Assembly: GCA_009763385.1 (NCBI GenBank)
Contig: CM019831.1
Coordinates: 89,067,845-89,131,844 of the forward strand
Direction of reading: 5' to 3'
Length of the DNA stretch: 64,000 bases
From: Coix lacryma-jobi var. lacryma-jobi
Lineage: Eukaryota > Streptophyta > Magnoliopsida > Poales > Poaceae
Shown: positions 11,602 through 23,193 of the stretch, piece after piece
Layout of the letters: each line of letters opens with the position of its first letter
Position numbering within the stretch: the first letter of the stretch is position 1
Notes under the pieces: generated by a model
The model's input: the letters and a program-made list of their open reading frames with translations, nothing else
The model's database searches: none
What the model was told of the DNA's origin: nothing
Translations under genes and position numbers: made by a program

Positions 11602-12874
11602 CGTTTACTGCCTCATTATAGATTCGGTTGTGTGCATATACAGATATGCGCGGTTGTTGATCAATTTCTGATCATGATTTGTGATCTTGCCGTATTGGTC
11701 ATGTAACGATCTACTCCTACCGGTCGGAATTCCGCCATCGGAGTTAAGTGATACGTGTAAATCCAATCATGGCAAGATGGAGATCAATCAGATTGATCGA
11801 ATCGAATCTAGGTCAAGAGCCGGGTGCATGAGATGTACCGCGGCAATCCGCAGAGGAGCGTTGTTCGGTAAAACGGCCGTAACTTTTGCATACGACCTCG
11901 GATTGAGATGATCTTTAAACGAAATCAATCTACATAAAATTTTACATCCGATTTTCACTGGCCCTGGCCGGTTTCGTCGAATTTAGATTTGCGAAAAAAG
12001 GCTGGGAATTGATGACTGGTATAGCCCTTTTGTGTATGTGATGCATGTATGTAATTGTTTCAATGACTTTCATGTCGTGATTATGACAATATGGCTGGAG
12101 CCACATATATATTGTCCATTTGATGTAATGGCCTGCGTGCCAAAATTATGATGATCCTACACGGGACTATATAATTACTTTATTAATTACGCTAGTTGTA
12201 GCTAGTCTCGGTGGATTCATCACTGGAGGATGGCGTGTTTGTACCATGTAGATGGAAATCATCATGGTGAACAGATTGACGGAGATGGAGATCTCCAAAG
12301 AAACACTGGGCTATACCAAGTCATATCTGTGTTGATGCTATTCTCTTATTATGTTCTACTTTCACGTATGATTCATGTTCATTGTCTACATGCGGTAGTG
12401 AAAGTATAGAACGATCCCTCAGTAATGTTCAAGTCATATGCCTCCCCAATCCTTGCACTGTCATATGTCTTGTACAATCGGTGGCACGCCTATGAAATTA
12501 GGGTGTCACTGATTTTCCTTGACCAGGCAGGTTCGTATCGAATACTTACTGCAGAAGGGTTGGTTGCTTGAACAAGGTCATCCTAACGGTTAGGGACCTT
12601 GAAGCATAAGGAGTTGAGCACGCATAGAGATGTTGGCCAACAACAAGAGTCATATGTGATATGATTAGCAAAGAGTTGCTTATAGATCTACCATGTCCAC
12701 TAGCGGTGATGCTAAAGCTCACTAGTAGACTTGTTAGTTTGGGTCTTGAATCACTAAAAATCAATAGAGGGATATTGATCTTAGTGGGAGTAAATTTTAT
12801 TAAAGTTTTAATATCATTTACTCTGTCTTGGATACATTGTCTTAGTATTTTGCATTTACTTTTGTTGTAGATCA
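11602..12874 (+). other. Leader of the Angela-like element
   Basis: About 1.27 kb of untranslated leader between PBS and gag. No motif-bearing ORF is seen. Long leaders are normal in this copia group. Confidence 0.55.
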
Positions 12875-13252
12875 ATGGCACCTAGCAATCCACCATTTAC
12901 TTTACGTTCAATCCTTGAGAAAGATAAATTGAATGGAACAAACTATGCGAATTGGATCCGCAACCTGAGAATTGTTCTCAGGGCTGAGAAAAAGGAAGAT
13001 ATTCTAGACACCCCACTACCAGAGGAACCTGCTGATAATGCACCTGCTACTGAGAAAACCGCTTACAAGAAAGCATGTGATGCTGATCTTGAAGTGGGAT
13101 GTCTAGCGCTTGCGAGCATGGAACCAGATCTACAGATGTAGTTTGATAATAACCATACAGCCTACGATATGATCGTAGCGCTAGATGAGATGTTCCAGAC
13201 TCAAGCTAGAACTGAAAGGTTCAATGTTTCTAAGTGTCTTGCTGAGACTAAG
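12875..13252 (+). pseudogene. gag: Angela-like copia gag, 5' fragment with nonsense codon
   Basis: The ORF starts at ATG 12875 and encodes the N-terminal part of a copia gag: a KLNGTNYANWIRNLRIVL motif (the usual YxxWxxxL entry of copia gag) and a PLPEEPADN segment. A TAG at 13139-13141 stops it after 88 residues. The same frame stays open beyond the stop up to 13252, where the sequence switches abruptly to reversed Sirevirus gag. Zinc knuckle, protease, integrase and RT are all missing. This is a dead fragment. Confidence 0.8.
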
Positions 13253-13717
13253 TTAGCCCTCATTATCGTCGAAAGGCAATAGCTCCTTGTTAGCCCTCAT
13301 CTTGTTGACAATCACCTGAAAGCGAGCGAATAAGCTCTCTATGCTATCACCAGGCATGTGTCGAAAGTTCTCATACTCTCGCTTGTGCGACTCGTAGAGA
13401 CGGGTTTTGACTTGAGTGGTTCCCTCATGGAAACGCATGAGGGTAGCCCAAATCTACCGAGCCGTAGCGAGGTGAGAAACGCGATCAAACTCCGTCATGC
13501 TCAAACATGAGAAAAGAGCATTACGGGCTCGGCTATTGGCATCGTGCTCATCAATCTGATGCTGAGTAGCACGAGCAGCCAAGACCACGTAATCGGCAGA
13601 GTTGCAAATATCCCAGATGGAAGCACCCAAACTCTGCAGATAGGCCGACATGCGTATCTTCCAATAGGCATAGTTCATCCCATCGAAAAACGGCGGTTTG
13701 CCCACGCCGCGATCCAT
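13253..13717 (-). pseudogene. gag: Sirevirus gag, N-terminal fragment (Sire3)
   Basis: Read on the minus strand, the gene starts at 13717 with MDRGVGKPPFFDGMNYAYW and is close to the gag N-termini at 39005 and 52482. It runs for about 155 codons before the junction with Angela-like DNA at 13252/13253. One nonsense codon (GAG to TAG) lies near 13453. Both zinc knuckles and the C-terminal part are lost. It belongs with the reversed LTR at 13781-15861. Confidence 0.85.
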
Positions 13718-13766
13718 GTCGCCTTCGGTGGATCTGGAACCGGCTAAGGTGGAAGATCCTTAACCC

Positions 13767-13778
13767 GCTCCGATACCA
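13767..13778 (-). promoter_or_regulatory. Primer-binding site of Sire3
   Basis: The reverse complement reads TGGTATCGGAGC, the tRNA-Met primer-binding site with one change, two bases from the LTR end at 13781. Confidence 0.8.
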
Positions 13779-13780
13779 AT

Positions 13781-15861
13781 TGAAGGACCGAGAATGCAAT
13801 AGCAAGGCGACCAGAGGGGGGGGTGAATGGGAGCTCAAAAATTTCTCTCAAAACTTCGGCCTGTGTCCCACAAATCAACCCTCAAAAGCTTCGATTGAAA
13901 CCGTGATGCCCACGACCCTTGAAAGAGGGTGGATAATCCCTAGGATCACATCGAGGCACCACAAAGCGATAGCAAGTCAAACACCAAAAGACACCGGCAA
14001 AAGTTTGACTCCTAAAAACCAAGTCCCGAACGTAGATGGAAGGCTACGTCGAGAAATCACCAAATACCAATGCTAACAAGTAGCAAAGATACCTAGAGAG
14101 GTTCCTTGGTCAACTCTAGGATCAACGAGAAGTCCGGAAACAAAGCGAAGAAGCCGGGAGACCAAAAGCACTGAGAAACTCAAGTCTGTGAGTTCCCGGA
14201 CTGTCCGCGGGTATGGTCGCGGACTGTCCGCGGTACTCCTGGACTGTCCGCAAAGAAGGGGTGGACTGTCCACCGGCCAAATCCCAAAATCAGCAAGTCT
14301 GTTGAATCCTCCTGTTCGACTCCCGGACTATCCGCGAGTTTCTACGGCGGACTGTCCGCTGGTCAAAAGTCACGAACACGGTCGAAACGCGCAGCCACTG
14401 AATCGGCTGAGCCCCGACGCGCGGACTATCCGCGCCCTGAGTGGCGGACTGTCTACGGTCACTCAGGGAGGGCGATTTCAAACGCCCTTCTCCCAAAACT
14501 TCCCAAATTTGATCCAAATCAAAATCCCTTGATCTCAAACTTGGAGCAAATGATCACGAGGTAGTTGGGAGACTATCCCCAAGAAATCATCTGCTCAAAT
14601 CAACTCAATCACCGGGAAATCGAAAGGGAAGGAGTATGAACCGAAAAAGCGCCACGAAAACGAAATCAACCCGATCTACTTGTTCATGAGGAGTTAGATG
14701 AATTCCTTCGGTGGAAATGATCTCCTCACTATAAAGAACAAGTTGATTCAAACGGATTTCGAAAAGATGCAGTAGAGAGGGAGATCGAGTGACGCAAAAA
14801 TCGCGGAGAAACGAAGAACGCGAACAACACGAACAAAACGTGAATCAACACATCGATCCACAACCGTGTGGCTACCACACGCTACAACAGTGAGATTATG
14901 GTCTCACTTCCTCAAAATCTCCAATACACAGAGGTATGATTCTTTGCGGATCTCAGTTGCTACAGCAGGGGATTGGGAGAGCAGGAAAACCTCGAAGGCA
15001 AAGAGAAAAATGACTGAGATGGGATGGGAGGTGGGTGTCTCCCTCTACTTATCCTAATTCTAATTCCCACTCTACCCCTAACTAATTACAGAGTGAACCC
15101 GCTAAACCCTAGGGTTATTCTGGATTAACTCGTGGTAGGTGGTGATCAGACGGCCACGCCCGCACAACTGGTAGCGTTGCCTCGACGCAACCTCACCGAT
15201 TGCCGCCATGTGCCGCCACCGCTTTGCATTTCCTTTTCCCGGACTTCGCCCCCGGTTTTGAGGCCCAAACAGGGAAACCAGCCTTCACGACTAACCCCTG
15301 GTTTTGTGGCCCAAACCGGGAAACCAGCCGTCCATCGCCTGACTTTTGTGGCTCAAACTCAGAAACCTGCAGCACCCAGGTTTTGAGGCCCAAACCTGGA
15401 AACCGTCCTCAGCCCGAGTTTTGTGGTCCAAACTCGGAAACCGTCAGCGCCCAAGTTTTGAGGCCCAAACCTGGAAACCGTCCACTCGGTGGTTTTTCTG
15501 TGGCTCAACCACCAAACCGAACCGTCGAGGGGATGCACCGCCCGTGCACCCCGTCCACCGACACGTGTCCCCAGATCCACGACCTAAGCAACACGGTGCC
15601 CGCAAGTCTTCGCTCGTCGTTGTCCCAGGCTGTCAGCCACCACAGCTGATCCTCAGGCCACCGGTCCCTCAATCCAAGCCTCACGTCCGCCCTTCGCCAC
15701 TCTCGGTCCATCGGCACGGCACGTCTCTACTTGACCTTCACCTTGCCTTCGATCACTGTATCCGTGCTCGACACCTGCACAACACAGCCAAAGAACATGC
15801 GCATCATCCCAGTTGACAATCACTCATCACTTCAGACTCGGCATACACCCATGTATCCACA
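13781..15861 (-). mobile_element. Complete reversed Sirevirus 5' LTR (Sire3)
   Basis: A 2081-bp LTR on the minus strand, starting (reversed) TGTGGATACATGG and ending GGTCCTTCA. It contains both arrays of the family: the GCGGAC(T/A)GTCCGC palindromes (about 14195-14465) near the downstream end and the covarying hairpins (about 15250-15520). Its upstream half (14873-15861) is the same sequence as 1-990. AGAAC at 15862-15866 is the flank next to the LTR; the matching flank is not available because the rest of the element is missing. Confidence 0.9.
14195..14465 (-). repeat. GCGGAC(T/A)GTCCGC palindrome array
   Basis: At least seven copies of a palindromic GGACTGTCC core with flanking CGC/GCG lie within 270 bp, some mutated (GGACTATCC). 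Palindromic arrays are an established feature of grass Sirevirus LTRs. Confidence 0.85.
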
Positions 15862-16246
15862 AGAACTTATAATAAACTAGATTCGTGGTCATGCATTGCT
15901 ACGAGTCAACTAAATTTCTGTATTAAAAACATGCGGATAGGACAGATAACATTACTATATAAAATTAAATATCAACGTTAAAGTGACATTTAATCCAAAA
16001 AGTAAAGTTCGTGAAATTAACATAGTCATGAAGAGTGCGGTATTGCAGGCTCACAAACTCTACTATATAGACCTTCCCGTAAAACAACCAAGATAGTGTT
16101 TTATATCGGTACAAAAAAAAAATCTCCGATATCTATTTCTTCGGTGCGCCGATAAATCCACGAATAAGTTTTGACGCATGTGGGTACCGTCCTGTACACA
16201 AGTTCAAGTATATGTAAATATTAATGTAAAAATGATATCAAACTGG
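15862..16246. other. AT-rich spacer (copy 2), nothing recognised
   Basis: The counterpart of 991-1375. No feature is recognised. Confidence 0.45.
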
Positions 16247-16249
16247 TAA

Positions 16250-16594
16250 GGGCGTCCGCAATGGTGTTCAAATCGCTAGCTATTTGGTATCTAGAAAGAA
16301 TGCTTTTGGCTCTCAATATCAACTTACAAATAGCTAGCTAGATGAGATATATAAATAAATATTATTTTGATGAGGCAACTTACAAAAGTAGCACTCTTAT
16401 TGGCTATCGAGAAGAGAGATCAAATAGCTAGCTATTGGGAAGTCGCTAGCTATTTGATCTCTCTCCTCGATAGCCAATAAGAGTGCTACTTTTATATTAT
16501 TTTTATACGTCATCTCGCTAGCTATTTGTAAAGTGCTATTGAGAGCCAATAGAATTCCTTCTAGCTAGCTATTTGATAACCATTGCGGATGGCC
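16250..16594. mobile_element. Tourist-like MITE, copy 2
   Basis: The same element as 1379-1723, with TAA target duplications at 16247-16249 and 16595-16597. Confidence 0.8.
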
Positions 16595-16775
16595 TAAGAA
16601 GACAAGAAAATATATTATTTATATTGGTTCTATAAAGACGGAGCTCCATGAGATTTTTTCAACGTCATTAATATCTTGTCGGATTATTTTAATACTTTAT
16701 TCATATTGGTTTCGTGCAAATAAGGCGCTCTCAGGTAAAACTGACCTGATTATACATGCACAATTTATGTTTACA

Positions 16776-17965
16776 CACTACTGCATACTGGCATTTTGCC
16801 GAGTGTTTTTACACTCGACAAAGAGCCTAAAAACAATCGGCAAAGGCTTTGCCGAGTGTTTTTAAGCAAGACACTCGGCAAAGTTTGCTCGGCAACATAG
16901 TTCACGGCAAAGAGACTTTGCCGAGTGCTTTTTCTAGGGGCACGCGGCAAAATAATAATATATTTTGCCGAGTGCTGGACAAGGCACTCGGTAAAATTTT
17001 CGCGGCCGTTACGCCACTTGCCGTTAACTGTTACTTTGCCGATTGCCCTAAAACACTCGGCAAAATTTTTTCTGTTGTTTTCTCGGAAAACTTTGCCGAG
17101 TGTTTTGCTCAAGGCACTCGGCAAAGATTATTTTTTAAAAAATAAAAACCATACTTTGCCGAGTGTTTTGGATCAAGGCACTTGGCAAAGATTATTTTTT
17201 AAAAAATAAAACCCATACTTTGCCGAGTGTTTTCGATTAAGGCACTCGGCAAAGATTATTTTTTAAAAAAGAAAAACATACTTTGCCGAGTGTTTTGGAT
17301 CAGAGCACTTGGCAAAGATTATTTTATGAAAAAAATCAAAAAAAACTTTGCCGAGTGTCTAGCCTAAAACATTCGGCAAAGTAACCGATATCTGCAATTT
17401 TTTTAGTCCATTATAATAGATATTACATATATATACACACACACACCTCAATCATCATATCTATATCACCAACATGCATTATATATCACAAGCACACGCA
17501 TATTTCATAAATCCATCAAAATCCATTACAAATCCACCAAAGTTCACCATCACAAGTTCATTATTACAAGTTCAACATTCCTACTACGATGGCGAAAGCT
17601 GCACCCATGAGGGACCGGAGTGCGGTGAAGGATTGACGGGATGAGCCGTCGGTGACACGATAGCAGGATTGTTTGAACCCGCCGACGGTGGCTGCACAAA
17701 AGTGAAGAGATTGCATGTGTTAGGCTCAAAATTGAAAATTTAGACAGCACCTCCCCTGCACTGGGAGGTTTCCAACCTGGAAGAAAAACGTAGGCACGAA
17801 GGCCGACAACCACATTTCCGGCACGAAGGCCAACACATAAACAAGTACGGCACCAAGGCCCACACATCAACAAATCCGGTATGAAGGCCATCACTAGGTT
17901 TGACACTATGGATGCATAATTGCAGATAGATTAAGCAAGGAGCTTGTTGCCTAAGAATCAAGTTG
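16776..17965 (+). mobile_element. CACTA terminus with TTTGCCGAGTG array, copy 2
   Basis: The counterpart of 1904-3110, with the CACTACTGCA terminus and the same subterminal repeats to about 17385. Confidence 0.8.
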
Positions 17966-18144
17966 GGGAGGAGATGATAGAACGCTCAAGTATATACAGT
18001 TGAAATATATTAAAACAATCACAGAACACCACCGGAAGATGTCTATCCCAAATTATTTATTTCATTGTCTAAAGTATATTGCAAAATCCAGTATGTCATA
18101 GCACTAATGTCAAATGGGCATTAGTTTTCCCAAAAAGAACGTAC

Positions 18145-18440
18145 CTAGTTGTGAAGCTTCGTGAGAAATTCCAGAACTTCGCGAGGAATTCCAGGTAGTC
18201 TAATGCCACGTAGCACAGATAGCTGCAAAACAAAACAAATGGACAAACACATAGCTTCTTATTATTCATAGGACAGAAACAAGTGCATAAAACAACCTCT
18301 AAGAACACTGATTCGTGAATATTTCTGATGGCCTCTAAACAGATGTCATCAACTAAAATTGCTGGTTGAAAGTTGTTCGACTTATCAAAAAGGAAAATTG
18401 CAAGCAAATATTTGTGTATCATATTAGTGTTCTTAGATGT
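18145..18440 (-). pseudogene. Captured host-gene exons inside CACTA (copy 2, frame intact)
   Basis: On the minus strand an upstream exon block (about 18297-18440, containing FLFDKSNNFQPAILVDDIC) ends GAG/GTTGTT. A 74-bp intron (18223-18296) follows with the acceptor TTTTGCAG, then a terminal exon (18145-18222, containing LRGIRLPGIPREVLEFLT) ending in TAG. Joining the blocks at these sites keeps one reading frame across the boundary, which argues for real exons. I cannot name the gene. Only its 3' end is present. In copy 1 the same frame is broken by indels, so at least here copy 2 looks like the better sequence. Confidence 0.5.
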
Positions 18441-20100
18441 GGAGACCCGCCTTTTTAATAAATAACTAGTCATAGTTAAGTAAACAATAAGTTTCTCTTG
18501 ATTACATCAAGTCGATAATTTAAAATACCTGACATGAAAAAAAATGTAAAATCATATGTTCAACCTTGGAACTAATTATGTACAAATTCAAATCAAGGTA
18601 GCTTCACAAATAACATACACAATGCTTTCACTCTCACATTAGGTTATACAGTAGTATGTTCCTTACAGCTTCTTTTCCACCAAATGTTATATGTACTAGT
18701 TCATGCACCTGACCGTTTGTAAAAAAAAGGGGTTTTAGAAGGAGCAACTCACTTGTCCAGTGCTTTGGCATAAAACACAAGCAGTCAATGGTGATCAATA
18801 ATATACGACAAGTTCAGACCAATGTAGCTTCACAAAATTACCACACACACATACTCCTTTCTTTTATTCTTTTACAAGTAGGCTAGTACACAGATCACTA
18901 TGGCTATAATTTCACCCACTTGGTACTAGTTTATTCACATGAGGTGTAGCCATGGCCTTCTAGAATGGAGTAAACCAATCCAGTAGTAGCAGCTCAACAG
19001 CATAGTGCACTGCCGTGACCAGGCCATGACTTAGAGTAAAATATCTAGGAGAGATGGAGAAGAGTGATAGAAAAAGGTCTCAGTAGAAGGAAAGGAGCCA
19101 AGCCTCCATCTAGTAGTAGCCATCCAGTTCCTGCCCGGCCTCTTCACTCAAGGTTGGGGCCTCTAAAACACCTCTCGTCCACTCCTTGCTTGGGAAAAAC
19201 ACTGGCCTGTCCACCAGCATAAGATGGTGACTTGATCACCATGGGGAGCACCTAGAGTGAGAAGAAAAGGGGCTGACCAGGAGACGAAGTCACCGGAAAG
19301 CCCAAGTGCTTGCAAACAAATCCAGAAGCATATTTTAAGTAATCAAGACCTGCAGGAGAAGGAGTGAGGGAAATAAGCCTAAGATTGGAGTTGGGCATCA
19401 TCAAGATTAAGGTGAGCTTCATTGCTCACAGGCACATCTTAGAATATCTCTTTTTCCCTACCATGAACAGAAATCACCTTCCATGGACATCACCTCTGAT
19501 ATGTTCTAGAGTAGGACAATGATTAAGTGGTCAACAATATATTAGCCAGGAGAGATGTACCAACTGTTACTAGAACAAGAACTAGTATTTCTTTTAGCAC
19601 AACTAGACACATAATACATGGGCCTTGGCTAATAGAACACTAACACAAGATCTTGCACATCTAGAGCTCTCAGGCATGTAGCTTCAGAGTTACAGACTTG
19701 CAGGCAAGGTTAAAAAAAAGCAGGGAGATGTGGGGGCAGGAAGAACTCACTGTCAGGTTGGGAAGGATTATTGTCGCCTTGTCGGACTGGTGCCCCAAAC
19801 TAAAGCATTTTCCCCTCTCCAACTGGTGCCCTAAACCCTAAATGAATTCTTTCATTTCTAGGACCTGCTGTGTGAGCTATGCGGTTCTACTTGATTTGTC
19901 AAATCCGGTAGATTGGTATTCCATTGCAACATTCTAAACCAAGCCAAATTACACTTAAGGAAGGCTTATCTATGATTATCTATGATTCAAACTAAAAGCT
20001 AAAGCTAGTAAGTCAGATTTCGATTTTGCTTAGCCTTCTCTAAAACTAAACTCAACTATGCAGGCCGGCTGGTTTCCAACATCCAATGATACATCTTCCC
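18441..20100. other. Non-coding stretch (copy 2 of 3571-5239)
   Basis: No convincing gene. This is the part where copy 2 differs most from copy 1 by one-base indels. Confidence 0.4.
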
Positions 20101-20103
20101 TAA

Positions 20104-20948
20104 GAGCATCTTCAACAACTCCCTAAATCAGCTTGGTATTCTTATAAACTCGCCAGAAACACAAAAAAACCTTCTCCAACAACTCCCTAAATCAACTTGG
20201 TATTTTCCCCAAGTTGCTAAAATCCATCATCGCGCGCGTATCTTTCCGCAGTGCGGAACGAGCGCGTATCCGCTCGCTCTCCCAGGCCTCCCTCCCGCGT
20301 CCGTCCCCCGCCCAGATCCCGCCGGTTGTCATTGCCGCGGCGGCGGCGCGTAGACGGCGGCGGAGTCCAGCGGCGGAGTCCAGCGCGCGCCGTCGGCCTT
20401 GTCCGTCTTCCTCGGCGTGCCCGACGGCGGCGGCGCGGGGATCGGCGTGTTCCCTGAGCAGCGCCGCGCGCTGGAAGATCTCCGCGCGGGAGGTGGACTT
20501 CCAGGTGGCTGCCGTGCAGGAGTCGCTGGCGGTTCCGCGGTTGCTGGCCGCGCTATGCAAGCAGCCCCAGCTGAACGGCGAGGCCGACGAGGCCGTAGCG
20601 GCCGTGGGGCGCTCGCTGCGCGTGCTGCTGGCCGCGGCCGACGCGCTGCGGGACCGTACGCCGTCGCGGCAATGCTGAGGTTCCACCTAGGTGTCCGCCG
20701 CGCGGGCCGCGACTGGACCTCCGGCCACGGCGGCCAGCGGCGTGTGGAGGCAGAGTCTGCCTGTGACCTCGCGCGGAGGAAGGGGATAAGAATATGACGG
20801 CTGGGTCCCATCTGTAATCCTCTGTTTTTACCAAGTTGGAACACCAAGTTGTTGGAGATAGCTCTTTTTTTCACTTGCTAAATAAAATAGCAACTTGCTA
20901 AAACTCAACATATACCAAGTGAAATTTACCAAGTTCTTGGAGATGCTC
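20104..20948. mobile_element. TAA-flanked PIF/Harbinger-like element with GC-rich cargo, copy 2
   Basis: The counterpart of 5243-6080, with TAA at 20101-20103 and 20949-20951. The GC-rich middle differs from copy 1 by several indels, so the open frames change length between the copies. That argues against a maintained protein. Confidence 0.7.
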
Positions 20949-20951
20949 TAA

Positions 20952-21458
20952 GCTTCCAGTCAGTGTGCTGTCTATGATAGATAACCCACTGTACTACTTT
21001 TGGTTGTTAGATTAGCATGTCTCACTTTCATTGAGCTGTATTTTGTTCGGGCATATATATTGAGCCATTGTATGCTTGATATGCTCCTGTAGACTTGATC
21101 ACAAGCTGCAATCATGAATTACTTCTATATTCATGTATGCACATGCACTCAGAATCGTTATCTTTTGCCCATTTTTTAATCTTTTCAGAGTTAAGAGCTG
21201 ACACAATTAGCTTTATTGAACTTTAAAACATCTAATTTTATGATTATATTTGTTCTTGGCTTAAAACAGCTATTTTGGATGCAGCGTAAGAGCAGGTCAG
21301 AAGCACGTGGCCAATTTATATAGGAAATTGATGTTCTCTTTACAAAATCAGCTTTGAAGTCCACATTTTGCATCAATTCTAATATCTTCCAAATGGGAAA
21401 TAATGGTCATTAGTTTCGCAGTTAACCCATACACCCATATAGCTCAAGTCTGTTGCTA
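20952..21458. other. AT-rich spacer (copy 2)
   Basis: The counterpart of 6084-6587, with nothing recognised. Confidence 0.4.
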
Positions 21459-21794
21459 CACTACAACAGAATTGGGCTTTAGGCCCGGTCGGCAAGGGCC
21501 TTTAGCCCCGGTTGCCGAGCCGGGACTCAGCTTCCAGGACTAAAGCGCCCCCCCCCCCCCCCCCCGCCTTTAGTCCCGGCTCCGGTCACCGGAGCTAAAG
21601 CCCCCCTTTAGTCCCAGTTGGTAATACCAGCCGAGACTAAAGGGTGCTGCCAGCGGAGCAGCACCCTCTAGTCCCGGCTGGTATTACGAGCCGGGACTAA
21701 AGGGTCCCCTGGTTTTTCCTTTTTATTTTCATTTCAGTTCTGTTTTTAGTTTTGTTTATTTATTTAATAGGTTTTCCAATATATATTCTTTGTT
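21459..21794 (+). mobile_element. Second CACTA terminus, copy 2, truncated
   Basis: CACTACAACAGAATTGGGC with TTTAGTCCCGG repeats, as at 6588. It is cut at 21794 after CTTTGTT by the junction to Angela-like LTR sequence. Confidence 0.7.
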
Positions 21795-22292
21795 AATATT
21801 GTGTGGCAAGGGAATTACGTATATGTGATCGTGGTGGTTCGTCAGATATGATCTTTGCGTATACATAGGAGTTCACACGTCTTGCTAGAGGCCACTGTCA
21901 ACTATCAGGCGAGTAGGAGTACTCGGGCCTTGTCTATGTGTGCGTGAACCCATAGGGTCGCACACTTAAGGGGCTGGAAGCTTGATTCGAGTTGGACTCG
22001 AGTCAGACCGGGATTAGGGTTTGCTAATGGGCCTCCAGGTCGGTGGGCTCATTAGGGACGCCTATATAAAGAGGGGGTGGGGCGACCAGGGTTTAAAAAC
22101 GTCATTAGACAGCCGTCGCCCACCCCACGCCCGCGCCTATTGCTCCTCGCAGACCTAGCAGTCTAGAGGCGTGACGCTTCCACCCTGTACATGTGGGATA
22201 CCTCGGAGGTGCTGCATCTGGAGCACAAGGACAAACCACACGTGGAGACGTGAAGGTTGGACGTGAACATCTACACGGCATCGCTGCGACGC
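21795..22292 (+). mobile_element. Angela-like LTR fragment, second and diverged
   Basis: This aligns to 10947-11443 of the Angela-like LTR but with many substitutions (about one per 20-25 bases by eye). It is therefore not the same recent copy as the segment to its left. It lacks the LTR start and is interrupted at 22292 by the Tekay-like element. Confidence 0.8.
22288..22292. other. Left flank (presumed target duplication) of the Tekay-like non-autonomous element
   Basis: GACGC precedes the TGTAACACC start. The intact Angela-like LTR reads GACGCGCACG at the same point (about 11439). The right partner lies beyond 64000. Confidence 0.5.
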
Positions 22293-22961
22293 TGTAACAC
22301 CCCGGGTGTTAAATTAATTAAAATAATTAGAAATTTAATTAGAAATTGGCAAAAACCCTAGATGGAGGAAAATCCTAACCAGTTGTTTGTTGCATTCATG
22401 TCGTTGCATGATTTTATTGGGTGAAAAAGATTTTACTAAACCCGATCAGGGCGAATCAGATTTATTCTATTTAGAAAACAAATAAAAGGGGTTTATGAAA
22501 ATTTTACCAAATCAAACTCAAGATTTTATTTTCGAAACCTAGGGAAAATATTTCTATAATATTTCAAAGTAATTTTGATTTCAAACTGGATTTGGTTTTG
22601 AATTCAAAAGCCTTTTGAAAAGTTTGGAAAGAATTGAAAAAAGAAAAGAAAAAGAAAAGAAAAGGCAAAGGGTTCCCCCTCCTAACCTCCCATCCAGCCC
22701 AAACCACTCCCTCCTCTTCTCTCCCTCACCTCGGTTTCAGCCCAGCCCACTCCCCTCTCCTCCTCTCCCAGCCCAACCTTGTTCCGGCCCGCAACCTTTC
22801 CTTCCTCCCTTGGCCCAGCCGGCCCGCTTCCCCTCCCCCTCTTCCCTTCCGGCCCGCAACCGCCCCTCCCTTTCTCCCCGGCCCGCCCTCACTCTTCTTC
22901 CCCCTCCTCTCCTGCGTCCACGCGGAGAACGGCCCAGCACACTGCACGACCCACACCAAAC
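22293..22961 (+). mobile_element. Non-autonomous Tekay-like element, LTR A part 1
   Basis: The LTR begins TGTAACACCCCGGGTG and matches 61080 onward. It is interrupted at 22961 by Sire1, whose target duplication is CAAAC (22957-22961) against CAACC (48424-48428), one mismatch. The pieces 22293-22961, 48429-50414 and 59675-60788 add up to a 3.77-kb LTR. Confidence 0.9.
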
Positions 22962-23193
22962 TGCGGATACATGGGTGTATGCCGAGTCTCTGAGTGATGA
23001 GTGATTGTCAACTGGGATAATGCGCATGTTCTTTGGCTTGTGTTGTGTAGGTGTCGAGCACGGAGACAGTGATCAGAGGCAAGGTGAAGGTCAAGTAGAG
23101 ACGTGTCGTGCCGAGGGACCGAGAGTGGCGAAGGGCGGACGTGAGGCTTGGACTGAGGGACCGGTGGCCCGAGGATCAGCTGTGGTGGCTGGC
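22962..23193 (+). mobile_element. Sire1 5' LTR, part 1
   Basis: This is the first 232 bp of the Sirevirus LTR (TGCGGATACATGG), cut by the Tekay insertion at 23194. The LTR resumes at 37083. Confidence 0.92.
23189..23193. other. Tekay target-site duplication, left
   Basis: CTGGC here and at 37078-37082, a perfect 5-bp duplication. The uninterrupted site in the other Sire1 LTR (near 46557) reads GGCTGGCAGCC. Confidence 0.95.

Larger units (their letters stand above)
14873..21794 (+). repeat. Second copy of segment 1-6917
   Basis: The sequence repeats 1-6917 almost completely. Differences are mostly single-base gains or losses in homopolymers, dense at 19200-20200, with only a few substitutions seen by eye. 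The match ends abruptly at 21794, where copy 1 continues into CACTA interior but this copy jumps to an Angela-like LTR. It could be a tandem duplication or a duplicated contig end or allele in the assembly. Confidence 0.9.

Noticed and set aside
22615..23027. Pro/Arg/Ser-rich ORFs in the minimal element LTRs (also 61400-62400)
   Set aside because: GC-rich promoter-like sequence open in several frames; frames are not conserved between LTR A and LTR B.
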